The translations under genes were made by a program, and so were the position numbers. The notes beneath the pieces were generated by a model, which saw only the letters and a program-made list of their open reading frames with translations, made no database searches and had not been told where the DNA came from. A stretch of 64,000 nt of DNA from Hungatella sp. (GTDB taxonomy: Bacteria; Bacillota; Clostridia; Lachnospirales; Lachnospiraceae). This document shows, in pieces, positions 43,587 through 51,812 of this stretch; positions within the stretch are counted from its first letter, which is position 1, and each line of letters begins with the position of its first letter. The stretch spans positions 17,957 through 81,956 of the forward strand of contig JAAWHU010000004.1 of NCBI GenBank assembly GCA_022796015.1, written 5' to 3'.

Positions 43587-44687
43587 TCAGTTCATCCAGC
43601 TGTCATGCTGGTCTATTGCCTCACAGCCGCCTTGATCGTCCATAACAACCTTTACGATTCCATCATACAGAGTAAGGTGGAACTCGGCCCCTTGCTTTAC
43701 ATAGTTGTCATACACGTCCATACTGCCCATAACATCGCCCATGGCCACCACCACTTGAGGACTCACGGTCTTAATCCACTTCTTTAAATTAGATGTGTTT
43801 TTTCCGTGATGATTGGCCTTAGCCAGATCTGCCTTCAGTTCATCTCCGTACTGATCTAAATAGTCTCTCTCCTGAGCCACATACAGATCGCCTCCGAACA
43901 AAGCCGTGGTCTCACCATAGATAAACTTTAAAAGGAGTGAATTGTTGTTAAGAAACTGGGTGCTGTTGTCAGGAAATCCCGCCGGATAGGTAATCTCCTC
44001 GTCCGGCCCCAGAACCTTCACTTGAATCTGATCTCCGAAGGAGAAGGAATCTCCCGTCTTAAGGGACACGATCTCCATGCCCCCTTCCTCAAGAGCATTC
44101 ACATAATTCTGGTAGGTCTTGGTGGTGTATTCCACATAGGATCTGTAAGCCGTACCTACAGAGAATTCCTCCATCACTGCGGGTACACCGCCGATATGGT
44201 CAATATGGGGATGGGAGGCCACCAGATAATCAATCTTCTCAATCCCCAAATCCTTCAGGGTTTTTACCACAATATCCGAGGAATCCGGATGTCCCGCATC
44301 CAGCAGCATTACCTTTCCATCGGGGGAGATCAGGATGGCGGAATCTCCGGACGTCTCTTCCGCGGCGCCCTCCACCTCCAAGTCCAGGAAATAGACCGTA
44401 AACTTTCCTTCTTCGCCGGACCGATCCATAAGTTCCTCATACCGGTCTATCGAAGAGTCTGGCGAATCTCCCTTCTCCTGGGCATCCGCCTGAGGAGTGG
44501 TCTCCTGGGCCGTGGTCACAGGTTCCTGAGCCGCCTCTGTCCGGGCCTCTGATGTCTGGACTGCCTCGGCAGCAGTCTGGGAAGCCTGGCTGTTCTGAGA
44601 GCCTGCCGTACCTGTGCCGCATCCGGTCAGGGTTACTGTCAGTGCAGCCAGGACCGCCAGACATCTCATCTTGTTCTTTCTTTTCAT
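43587..44687 (-). CDS. ComEC-like metallo-beta-lactamase-fold lipoprotein
   Basis: The protein has 366 residues. A signal peptide with lipobox LTGC is followed by a Thr/Gln/Glu-rich tether (about 25-90). The metallo-beta-lactamase domain shows LLDAGHPDSSD, SHPHIDHIGG (metal ligands), LFGGDLY and KANHHGKN. It is extracytoplasmic and probably a phosphodiesterase or nuclease. It overlaps the glycerophosphodiesterase gene by 4 bases, which points to action on a secreted or wall-derived phosphodiester, for example teichoic-acid or phospholipid head groups (inference). It is a distant relative of the protein at 24084. Confidence 0.88.
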   Translation of the reverse strand: MKRKNKMRCLAVLAALTVTLTGCGTGTAGSQNSQASQTAAEAVQTSEARTEAAQEPVTTAQETTPQADAQEKGDSPDSSIDRYEELMDRSGEEGKFTVYFLDLEVEGAAEETSGDSAILISPDGKVMLLDAGHPDSSDIVVKTLKDLGIEKIDYLVASHPHIDHIGGVPAVMEEFSVGTAYRSYVEYTTKTYQNYVNALEEGGMEIVSLKTGDSFSFGDQIQVKVLGPDEEITYPAGFPDNSTQFLNNNSLLLKFIYGETTALFGGDLYVAQERDYLDQYGDELKADLAKANHHGKNTSNLKKWIKTVSPQVVVAMGDVMGSMDVYDNYVKQGAEFHLTLYDGIVKVVMDDQGGCEAIDQHDSWMN

Positions 44688-45427
44688 GAATCCTTCTTTT
44701 TCTCCTTATACTCTACCCAAGCCCTGCACACCTCCGGGTAATTGGTGATAATGCCATCACAGCCCCATTCATACAGCTGCTCCAATTCGTGCATGGTATT
44801 CACGGTCCACACATTGATCTTGATTCCGTACTTTTTACATCCATCTACCTGTTCCTTGGTAAGTCCCTGATATCCGGGATGGTAGCACTCAAACCCATGG
44901 GTGTGGCAATAATAACCTGCATTGCCTATTCCCCGCTCGCTCAAAAGAGCTCCGCACTCCCCTTTAGGCATCAGTTCCTTGACCTTCACTAAGGACATAT
45001 GATTGAAGGAAGAAAACATTACTTTCTCATCCAGGCCATGGCTGTGGATAATGTCCAGCATCTTCTTTTCAATATCCTCATAATAAATATGACCTGTCTT
45101 TATCTCAATATTCGTAGTAATATCCGTAGTGGAAACCCAGGCACAGTATTCGTCAAAGGTGGGAATATACTGAAAATCCGTTACTCCGGAAAAATTCTTG
45201 GCAGCATTAAACCTTCTCAATTCCTCGTAGGTGTAATCATTCACAAAGCCGGCGCCATCGGTGGTGCGGTCGATCTTCTCGTCATGGATGATCACAACCA
45301 CTCCATCCTTTGTCAGCTGAATATCCAGTTCAATCCCATCACATCCGACTTCAACAGCTTTTTTAAAAGCCAGCATCGTATTTTCCGGATACCTTCCGCT
45401 GTAACCTCTATGTGCTATTACTTTCAT
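44684..45427 (-). CDS. Glycerophosphodiester phosphodiesterase
   Basis: The protein has 247 residues from the ATG at 45427. GDPD TIM-barrel motifs are complete: IAHRGYSGRYPENT (catalytic His-Arg), GIELDIQLTKDGV (Glu and Asp metal ligands), IIHDEKIDRTTDG (second His), and INVWTVNTMHE near the end. It has no signal peptide, so it acts in the cytoplasm on imported glycerophosphodiesters, releasing sn-glycerol-3-phosphate (UgpQ-like). It follows the ABC transporter genes but has its own promoter at 45492-45520. It is coupled to the metallo-hydrolase gene downstream. Confidence 0.93.
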   Translation of the reverse strand: MKVIAHRGYSGRYPENTMLAFKKAVEVGCDGIELDIQLTKDGVVVIIHDEKIDRTTDGAGFVNDYTYEELRRFNAAKNFSGVTDFQYIPTFDEYCAWVSTTDITTNIEIKTGHIYYEDIEKKMLDIIHSHGLDEKVMFSSFNHMSLVKVKELMPKGECGALLSERGIGNAGYYCHTHGFECYHPGYQGLTKEQVDGCKKYGIKINVWTVNTMHELEQLYEWGCDGIITNYPEVCRAWVEYKEKKKDS

Positions 45428-45491
45428 CTTTAAGAATCCTCTTTCTTTCTGGCGCTTTTGGTCCTGACCGCGCCGAATCATTTGACAGCTT

Positions 45492-45520
45492 ATTATAACG
45501 CCGCACACTCCATAATTCAA
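45492..45520 (-). promoter_or_regulatory. Internal promoter before the glycerophosphodiesterase gene
   Basis: Minus strand: TTGAAT (45520-45515), 17-base spacer, perfect TATAAT (45497-45492), in the 105-base gap after the ABC permease gene. Confidence 0.65.
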
Positions 45521-45532
45521 GAGAATTTTACT

Positions 45533-46408
45533 TTATTTCATAGCTGCTTTTGAGTAACCGGTAAGCATGTATTTCTGGAAAATAAAGAACAGAATTACTA
45601 CTGGCAGAATGGCCATAACCGCTCCTGCCATGATCTCATGGTTGTTCATGGTAGCCTGTCCCGCAAAGGTATTCTTAAGCTGGGCCAAACCTACGGTAAG
45701 GACTCTTCTTCTCTCATTCTTGGCGATAATCTTGGGCCAGAAGTAACTGTTCCAGCCGTTGGTAAAAGTTACCAGAGTAACGGTAAAGAGCGTGGATTTA
45801 CACATAGGAGTCAGAATCTTGGTAATAATACCGATTCGTCCCAGTCCATCTACCTTTGCCGCATCAACATAGCTGTCGTCAATGGCCATAAAGGTCTGTC
45901 TCAGCATGAAGATGTAATATGGCGAAACACATTCCGGAAGGATCAGTCCCATGAAGGAATCTGTCATTCCCCAGTTTGCACACATAATATAGATGGGAAT
46001 AAAGGTAACCTGCAGAGGAATCATCAAGGCGCCCAGGACAAAAATAAAGCATGCATTCTGGCCTTTAAACTTGCCTTTGGAAAAACCATAGGCCGCAAAT
46101 ACGCCCGTAACAATCTGGGATGTTAGAATCCCTGCCGTCATGATAATCGTATTGTAATAATACTTGCCGAAGTTTACCCTGTTAAATACGTTTACATAGT
46201 TCTCCAGATGAATCTCACGGGGCCACAGCGTGGGAGTAAGGAGCAGTATCTCCTCCTGAGACTTTACGGAGGACGAGATCATCCAGTACAGAGGAAATAC
46301 CACTATGAGAGTCACAATAATGGCCAGGGTATACTGTACGCACATAACAATCTTTTTCTTCCTTTTGGCAGCCAGCTGCCGTTCAAGACTACTATTGGTT
46401 TTGCTCAT
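45533..46408 (-). CDS. ABC transporter permease, carbohydrate type (MalG/UgpE-like)
   Basis: This 291-residue inner-membrane protein has six transmembrane segments. The EAA loop is visible in YVDAAKVDGLGRIGIITKIL, including the conserved Ala and Gly, and the N-terminus has LIVVFPLYWMISSSVK. It pairs with the permease upstream and the family-1 binding protein to form an importer. No ATPase is encoded here, so an MsmK/UgpC-type shared ATPase encoded elsewhere must be used. Context (glycerophosphodiesterase, GlpP) favours glycerol-3-phosphate or a glycerophosphodiester as substrate, but a sugar is equally possible by sequence. Confidence 0.9.
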   Translation of the reverse strand: MSKTNSSLERQLAAKRKKKIVMCVQYTLAIIVTLIVVFPLYWMISSSVKSQEEILLLTPTLWPREIHLENYVNVFNRVNFGKYYYNTIIMTAGILTSQIVTGVFAAYGFSKGKFKGQNACFIFVLGALMIPLQVTFIPIYIMCANWGMTDSFMGLILPECVSPYYIFMLRQTFMAIDDSYVDAAKVDGLGRIGIITKILTPMCKSTLFTVTLVTFTNGWNSYFWPKIIAKNERRRVLTVGLAQLKNTFAGQATMNNHEIMAGAVMAILPVVILFFIFQKYMLTGYSKAAMK

Positions 46409-46419
46409 ACCTGCCTCCT

Positions 46420-47328
46420 CTATGAATCGTAGTGTACGCTGCGGTTGGAAACTTTAAAAGTAGATGCCGTGACAACCAGAAGCATGATAAAGAACGCAAT
46501 GGCAATTACGGATGCTCTGTCCATACGGAAATCCTCCATAGCATACTTATAAATAACATAAACGAACACTTCTGTTGACCGGTAAGGCCCTCCTGACGTC
46601 AAAATATCTACGGACTGGAACACCTTCATGGAAGAGATAAATGTGGTAACAAACAAAAACAGGGTAGTGGGAGACAGCATAGGAAGGGTAATCTTGAAAA
46701 AGGACTGTACTGCAGTCGCGCCGTCAAGAGATGCCGCCTCATAATAATCTCTGGAAATTCCGATCATGTTGGACAGATAGATCATCATGCCGTAGCCGAT
46801 GGCTCTCCATCCTGTAAGCATAAGCACGGAGATCAGGGCCGTCTTCCGGTTCCCCAGCCAGTCAACTGCCGGCAGGCCTACGCTTGTAAGAAGGAAATTT
46901 AAAATACCGTTATCTTTATTTAAGATCCACAAAAATATAACTGCCGCAGAAGACATAGCCACATATTTAGGCATAAAGACCACCGCTCTCATAATGGAAA
47001 AGGACTTGGTCATGCGGTTAAAAATCAACGCAAAAATCATACCGCCTACCAGGGTAATGGTCAGTTCTCCAATGGAGTACAGCACGGTCACCCGAAGGGA
47101 ATTCAGCAGATGCTTGGTTCCGGATCCGTTGAAAAGCCAGATCCAGTTCTTTAATCCTACATAGTTCCATGTATCATTGATTAAGTTCCAGTCCGTAAAG
47201 CTGATCTGAAACAGCTTACATATGGGATAGTATGTAAAGATCACAAGGAATACCATAGCCGGGAAGACACAGATAAAATCCTTTACTGCCGACATGGTCC
47301 TGGGTTTCAAAAAAGTCTTTTTCTCCAC
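46420..47328 (-). CDS. ABC transporter permease, carbohydrate type (MalF/UgpA-like)
   Basis: This 302-residue protein has six transmembrane segments. The opening has FVCVFPAMVFLVIFTYYPI-like text (ICVFPAMVFLVIFTYYP) and the EAA loop YYEAASLDGATAVQSFFKI. It lies 11 bases before the second permease. A strong hairpin (47351-47378) separates it from the binding-protein gene and would keep the binding protein in excess. Confidence 0.9.
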   Translation of the reverse strand: MEKKTFLKPRTMSAVKDFICVFPAMVFLVIFTYYPICKLFQISFTDWNLINDTWNYVGLKNWIWLFNGSGTKHLLNSLRVTVLYSIGELTITLVGGMIFALIFNRMTKSFSIMRAVVFMPKYVAMSSAAVIFLWILNKDNGILNFLLTSVGLPAVDWLGNRKTALISVLMLTGWRAIGYGMMIYLSNMIGISRDYYEAASLDGATAVQSFFKITLPMLSPTTLFLFVTTFISSMKVFQSVDILTSGGPYRSTEVFVYVIYKYAMEDFRMDRASVIAIAFFIMLLVVTASTFKVSNRSVHYDS

Positions 47329-47350
47329 CTGAATACCTCCTTTTCATAAT

Positions 47351-47378
47351 ACGGCCTTCGGTAGATACCGAAGGCCGT
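47351..47378 (-). promoter_or_regulatory. Intra-operon hairpin after the binding-protein gene
   Basis: ACGGCCTTCGGTA (47351-47363) and TACCGAAGGCCGT (47366-47378) are perfect reverse complements. No T-run follows on the minus strand. Such hairpins after binding-protein genes commonly protect the upstream mRNA or cause partial termination. Confidence 0.75.
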
Positions 47379-47394
47379 TCATCAATCCGTCAGA

Positions 47395-48783
47395 TTATGC
47401 ATCCTCAAGAACTTCGTTGATCTCTTCCACCATGTCCTCAATCTTGCTTGGGATATCTACATCCTCAATCATAATCTCTGCCAGATAGCTCTTCCAAATG
47501 GTAACCATCTGGTTCCAGCCGGGATGAGAAATTCTTGGTTTGATCAGATCCAAGTTATCAAAGATACACTGGAAAGCCGGTTTCTCTTCCAGGAATTTCT
47601 TACCTTCATCAGTCTTAAGCACGGAGTTTCTGGTAGGCATATAGCCGGTTTCTTTTGCCCACTTCATATTAACGTCTTTACCGCACAGATACATTAAGAA
47701 CTGCCATCCTGCATTCTTGGTAGCCTGGTCATTCTTGGAGGGAATCAAAAGCATACTTCCTCCGATCTCCTGGTTCTTGGTGCTCTCGCCGCCCGGCAGC
47801 CATGCCATGCCTACTTCAAAGCTGCATTTGTCAACATAGGTGTTGTACAGAGAACTTGTGTGGAATACGGAGAATGCTTTTCCGTCAATAAAGTTCTGTC
47901 TCATAATGGAAGATGCGTCTGCACCATTGGCCCAGTAGATCAGTCCTTTGTCACACCACTCCTTGTATTTGTATACAAGATCTACTGCAGCCTGACTGTC
48001 AAGGTCTGTGGATGTCATATCGTCATTTACAAGTTTTACGCCTGAATTCAGATAAACAGTCTCAAAATACCACTGATCCCAGCCCGGAACAATGCTGCCG
48101 TACCGCTCTGTGGTTCCGTTATTCACAATGGATACCTTTTCAAGGAACTCATCCATATCCGCCCACTTCTCAGGAACCGTAACTCCCAGCTCATCGGCCA
48201 TATCTTTATTATAGTATACTACCTGCGTGGAGATCAGGAAGGGAAGACATACCTGCTTGCTGTCGTACTTGCCTGCTTCAAGCATACCTTCACCAAAGTC
48301 TTCTACATCATACCCCGATGCCTGAATATAGGGATCGAGAACTTCTGTCAGCCCGCCTGCGCCGTACTCGGCAACATAGGGTGTATTGGTTACGGTAATA
48401 GCCGGAAGTCCGGTACCTGCCGCATTGGCGGCTACAAGAGCCTCATTGAGCTGAGAATAGCTTCCAATATAAACCGGCTCTACCGTAATCAGATCCTGGG
48501 ACTCATTGAAACCTTTTACTACGTCATCCACAGTCTGGGAATACTGATCTTCTAAAGCATGCCACCACTGAATGGTAATGGGCTCTGTAACTTCATACAT
48601 AGACGCATCTGCTGCGGGAGCTGTATCTGCTGCCTTGGTCTCCCCTGAAGATGAACCTCCTGCTGCCTGAGTAGGAGCCTGGGTAGTCTGCTTAGCGCCG
48701 CCTGTGGAACCTCCGCCGCTGCAGCCGCTGAGTAAGCTGCATCCCATGGCTGCCGTCAACACAACTGCTAACATTTTTCTCAT
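47395..48783 (-). CDS. Family-1 extracellular solute-binding lipoprotein
   Basis: The protein has 462 residues. The signal peptide has lipobox LLSGC (Cys near residue 21), followed by a Gly/Thr/Ala-rich tether. The binding domain opens with ITIQWWHALEDQYSQTVDDV, typical of UgpB and relatives, and contains AWKS-like and GWQFLMYLCGKD motifs near the C-terminus. GGAGG precedes the ATG. It is first in the operon with two permeases. The tryptophan pair in QWWHAL is shared with glycerol-3-phosphate binders such as UgpB but also with many sugar binders, so the substrate is not settled. Confidence 0.9.
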   Translation of the reverse strand: MRKMLAVVLTAAMGCSLLSGCSGGGSTGGAKQTTQAPTQAAGGSSSGETKAADTAPAADASMYEVTEPITIQWWHALEDQYSQTVDDVVKGFNESQDLITVEPVYIGSYSQLNEALVAANAAGTGLPAITVTNTPYVAEYGAGGLTEVLDPYIQASGYDVEDFGEGMLEAGKYDSKQVCLPFLISTQVVYYNKDMADELGVTVPEKWADMDEFLEKVSIVNNGTTERYGSIVPGWDQWYFETVYLNSGVKLVNDDMTSTDLDSQAAVDLVYKYKEWCDKGLIYWANGADASSIMRQNFIDGKAFSVFHTSSLYNTYVDKCSFEVGMAWLPGGESTKNQEIGGSMLLIPSKNDQATKNAGWQFLMYLCGKDVNMKWAKETGYMPTRNSVLKTDEGKKFLEEKPAFQCIFDNLDLIKPRISHPGWNQMVTIWKSYLAEIMIEDVDIPSKIEDMVEEINEVLEDA

Positions 48784-48843
48784 AGATACGTTCCTCCATT
48801 CATGTTTGTAAAATGTTGAATCTTAATACCGCTGCTAAAACTG

Positions 48844-48865
48844 TGTTAAACATTGTTAAAATTTT
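48844..48865 (+). promoter_or_regulatory. Regulatory repeat, site A (transporter side)
   Basis: TGTTAAA-cat-TGTTAAAATTTT. It is identical to site B (49194-49215) except for the three spacer bases. Within each site TGTTAAA occurs twice, 10 bases apart. It lies 61 bases upstream of the binding-protein gene. Confidence 0.5.
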
Positions 48866-49174
48866 TCATCAATTTTAAGCGCGCATGAAATATTTTTTCA
48901 CCAATGTTTTACTTGCTTTCTTTTTTAACAGTTCCATTTGTATGTTATAAAGTTACCATAGTTTTGTGCTATTTGTCAATATTATCCTTGCACTTTTTTT
49001 GTTTTTTGTGATTTTTTTAGATATTTTGAATATTTTTTAAGGCTCCTCTTACTATTTTTTATATTTTTTCTGTTGAAAAACATTAAATTTATTTTCAACA
49101 GACAAATTCTCCAAATTTAAGCCTTTTATTTACAATTCTACCCTTTTTCCTTGTCTATTTATCACTAATTTAAC

Positions 49175-49215
49175 ATGAACCGGTTGATTTTTTTGTTAAA
49201 TAATGTTAAAATTTT
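49175..49215 (+). promoter_or_regulatory. Regulatory repeat, site B, and a LacI-type dyad before the LacI gene
   Basis: Site B is TGTTAAA-taa-TGTTAAAATTTT (49194-49215), 350 bases from site A. Just upstream the dyad TGAACC-GGTTGA (49176-49187), with central CG and one mismatch, is of the usual LacI-family operator type. A TATACT box follows at 49219-49224. Apart from these and site A, the 48784-49256 space is AT-rich and shows no gene. Confidence 0.5.
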
Positions 49216-49256
49216 AGGTATACTACAACCGGCAACTTCTTAGGAGGACCTAAACC

Positions 49257-50318
49257 ATGAAAAAGACAACCATAAAAGATATTGCGGCCGCCGCCGGGGT
49301 ATCCCCTGCATCAGTCTCCATGATCCTCAACGGCAGAAATTTATCCCGGTTTACAGAGCAGACCATTCAGAACGTCTACCGAGCCAGCCGCCAGCTGGGA
49401 TACCTTCCCAAAAAACAGCAGCGGCATAAAAACCCTAAAGAGACCATTATTATTGTCTGCCCCTCTCTTATGAACCCCTACTACGCAACCTTGATTCAGA
49501 GTATGGAACAGGAAGCCCGGCTTCGAGGGTACCTAACTATGATATTTACTACTTACTGGGATAAAGCCTCGGAGAGAGAGGTTCTGGAGATGGCCACGGA
49601 CCCCAGTATCGCCGGGATTATCTTCTCCATGATTCCTCAGCAGCCTCACATGGCGGAGGAAGTCAGCAAGCTGGTTCCCATGGTGGCTGTAGGGGACCGA
49701 ACCTACAACCTGAAGCTGGATACTGTGGATGTAAATAATTATTCTGCCGGAAGGATGGTGGCATCCCATCTTATCGGCCTGGGCCACAAACATGTAGCCT
49801 ATATCTCGACTACTTTAAACGAAGAGCATTCCTCCCGGATGAAACGGTGCGACGGATTAAGTGACGAATATTTTCAGTCATGTCCCGCAGGAACCGTCAC
49901 GGTCTATACTCAGGACGTGTCTTCCCACAAGGAGCTCTATGTCACCGGGGTTGAGCACGAGGTAGGTTATAGCCTGACCCAGAAGTGCCTCCAGGAGTCC
50001 CCCCATGTCACAGCCATTGTGGCGATCAATGACATGGTGGCATACGGTGTCAGGGCCGCCCTCATTGACGCAGGCAGGCGCATCCCTGATGATATGAGCC
50101 TCTGTGCCTTTGACAATATCTATCCCTCCCGCTTTCCTGGTGTGGACTTAACCACCATAGAACATGCCATTGTGGAAAGGGGACGAAGCAGTATACGCCT
50201 TTTATCGGAAAAACTTCGGGGAGAATCAGAATTTATCGACGAGAATGCCATTACAAGAGTAGAGTATCAGAGCAATCTGGTGGTGGGAAGTACCACGGGG
50301 CCGGCACGGTCTCACTAG
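49257..50318 (+). CDS. LacI-family transcriptional regulator
   Basis: The protein has 353 residues. The N-terminal HTH TIKDIAAAAGVSPASVSMIL and hinge-type continuation are diagnostic. The rest is a periplasmic-binding-like effector domain with IIIVCPSLMNPYYATLIQ and LCAFDNIYPSRFPGVDLTTI. AGGAGG lies in the start region. It is divergent from the family-1 ABC transporter and probably represses it in response to the imported compound. Confidence 0.92.
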   Translation: MKKTTIKDIAAAAGVSPASVSMILNGRNLSRFTEQTIQNVYRASRQLGYLPKKQQRHKNPKETIIIVCPSLMNPYYATLIQSMEQEARLRGYLTMIFTTYWDKASEREVLEMATDPSIAGIIFSMIPQQPHMAEEVSKLVPMVAVGDRTYNLKLDTVDVNNYSAGRMVASHLIGLGHKHVAYISTTLNEEHSSRMKRCDGLSDEYFQSCPAGTVTVYTQDVSSHKELYVTGVEHEVGYSLTQKCLQESPHVTAIVAINDMVAYGVRAALIDAGRRIPDDMSLCAFDNIYPSRFPGVDLTTIEHAIVERGRSSIRLLSEKLRGESEFIDENAITRVEYQSNLVVGSTTGPARSH

Positions 50319-50403
50319 TCTATTGTGCTTACACGTTCACCTTCCGCCAACTGACCTGCCTGAAAGCAAACGTGTCCGCACACCAGAAACGGAGAGGATT
50401 CTG

Positions 50404-51045
50404 TCAGGAAGTCTCATCCTCGGCCGCAGAGTGTTCTTCCTCCTCCCAGTATCTGCTGAAAACGCTTCGGAAGAAATAAGAACTGAAAAATGCGGCCAAT
50501 GCCATAAATACAGGAAAAAACAATGTGACATAATAGGAAAGCACTCCGAAGAGCCCATAGATCACAAGAATTGTCACCGACACATACAGGTTTCCCATAG
50601 CCATGATAAAGCTGTGGGTGAGGATGGTTCTCACGCTCATCTCAAACCGCGAAAGGATGGGGAATACATAGAGAGCTGTCAGAGAACAGATGAGACATAG
50701 GCATAAAAGGACGCCAAAGCACACCATACGCAGGACGCCGGGCGCCTGAAGCTGCAGACACGCCCACAGATCAACGGCCAGGAATCCTCCGCAAACCAGA
50801 ATGATGAGCCACAGCGCCGTAGCCTTTCTGAAATTCTTGCAGAAGGCCCCGAAAAAGCTTTTCCACACATACCCCTCTTCATCATCAGCCTGTTTTAAGG
50901 TAAACTGATACAGGGACGTAGTAGCGGCGCCTATGGTAATCACCGGAACCGAGAACATAAACCACAGGACACCCAGAAAGAATACGTCTGTAATCTTTCC
51001 CATAAAGCTCCAAAACCTGTTTTCCGGATTGAACAAATAATTCAT
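50404..51045 (-). CDS. DUF624 (YesL-like) membrane protein, copy 2
   Basis: This 213-residue protein has five or six transmembrane segments. The opening YLFNPENRFWSFMGKITDV and the helix LWFMFSVPVITIGAATTSLY match copy 1 at 38078 position by position. The C-terminal tail is acidic (Glu-rich), as in copy 1. It is divergent from a single-span membrane protein at 51111 that is in turn a paralogue of the partner of copy 1. The function is unknown. Confidence 0.87.
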   Translation of the reverse strand: MNYLFNPENRFWSFMGKITDVFFLGVLWFMFSVPVITIGAATTSLYQFTLKQADDEEGYVWKSFFGAFCKNFRKATALWLIILVCGGFLAVDLWACLQLQAPGVLRMVCFGVLLCLCLICSLTALYVFPILSRFEMSVRTILTHSFIMAMGNLYVSVTILVIYGLFGVLSYYVTLFFPVFMALAAFFSSYFFRSVFSRYWEEEEHSAAEDETS

Positions 51046-51110
51046 AGCATACCTTCCTTTTTAATCATATTGCCTAGTATAACACAATCTCGTACTGCAA
51101 GGAGAATTTT

Positions 51111-51812
51111 ATGAAGCTTTTATCAAAACTCAGAGCTAATCTTGCCAAAGACCGGCAGACCTTAAAGGCGCTTTCCTTTCGGCAGAAACTACGTTTTATT
51201 CTGGATTATTACAGAGGCTATGCCTTTATCCTTTTTTGTCTCTGCCTCGCAGGATTTTATCTGGGCGATATCTGGATACAGACCCGACGGGATACGGTTC
51301 TTGAAGGGTTCTTCACCAACGATGAAGAGAATCTTTTCCCTGCCAAGACCATTACCCAGGAATTCTCGGAATTTCTAAATCTTTCTTCGGGACAGCAGGT
51401 GGTTTTTGACGACAGCCTCTATGTACAACCCGGCTCTTCTGTGGACTATCACACGGCCAGCCAGGGGAAGATTGTAGCCTATGTATCAGCCAGGGAGCTG
51501 GACTTTCTGGTAACCACCCGGGAACTTGCGGAATATTACAGTCAGAATCTTCCGGTGGATGACTTAGAGCAGTTTCTCCCGCCGGAGCTTGTGACACGAT
51601 TCCGTGATCAGCTGTACTACATCCCTGACTCCCAGGGCGTCACAAAAGCCTGCGCCATAAGCCTGGAGGAATCCCGATTTGAAAAAGGGACAGCCTCGCC
51701 TGAGGCCGCCCCCCATTATCTTATGGTATTCTCCTACACCAAGCATCAGGATGCTATGATCCGTTTCCTGGAATATGCTTTTGAACTGGACTGGCATTTT
51801 GTCAGTCCATAA
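51111..51812 (+). CDS. Single-span membrane protein paired with DUF624, copy 2
   Basis: The protein has 233 residues. The basic N-terminus contains LKALSFRQKLRFILDYYRGY, followed by one transmembrane helix (about 42-62) and an extracytoplasmic domain. That domain contains GKIVAYVSARELDFLVTTRE and VDDLEQFLPPELVTRFRD, colinear with copy 1 (ISALVASRDLDVLIADKE, LSDLKQVLPEDILQVVED). AAGGAG precedes the start. Its last 11 bases overlap the convergent HAD phosphatase gene. No named family is recognised. Confidence 0.75.
   Translation: MKLLSKLRANLAKDRQTLKALSFRQKLRFILDYYRGYAFILFCLCLAGFYLGDIWIQTRRDTVLEGFFTNDEENLFPAKTITQEFSEFLNLSSGQQVVFDDSLYVQPGSSVDYHTASQGKIVAYVSARELDFLVTTRELAEYYSQNLPVDDLEQFLPPELVTRFRDQLYYIPDSQGVTKACAISLEESRFEKGTASPEAAPHYLMVFSYTKHQDAMIRFLEYAFELDWHFVSP

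Noticed and set aside
45533..48783. Naming the transporter ugpBAE
   Set aside because: The context fits, but the family-1 binding proteins and permeases are too alike across substrates to use the gene symbols.
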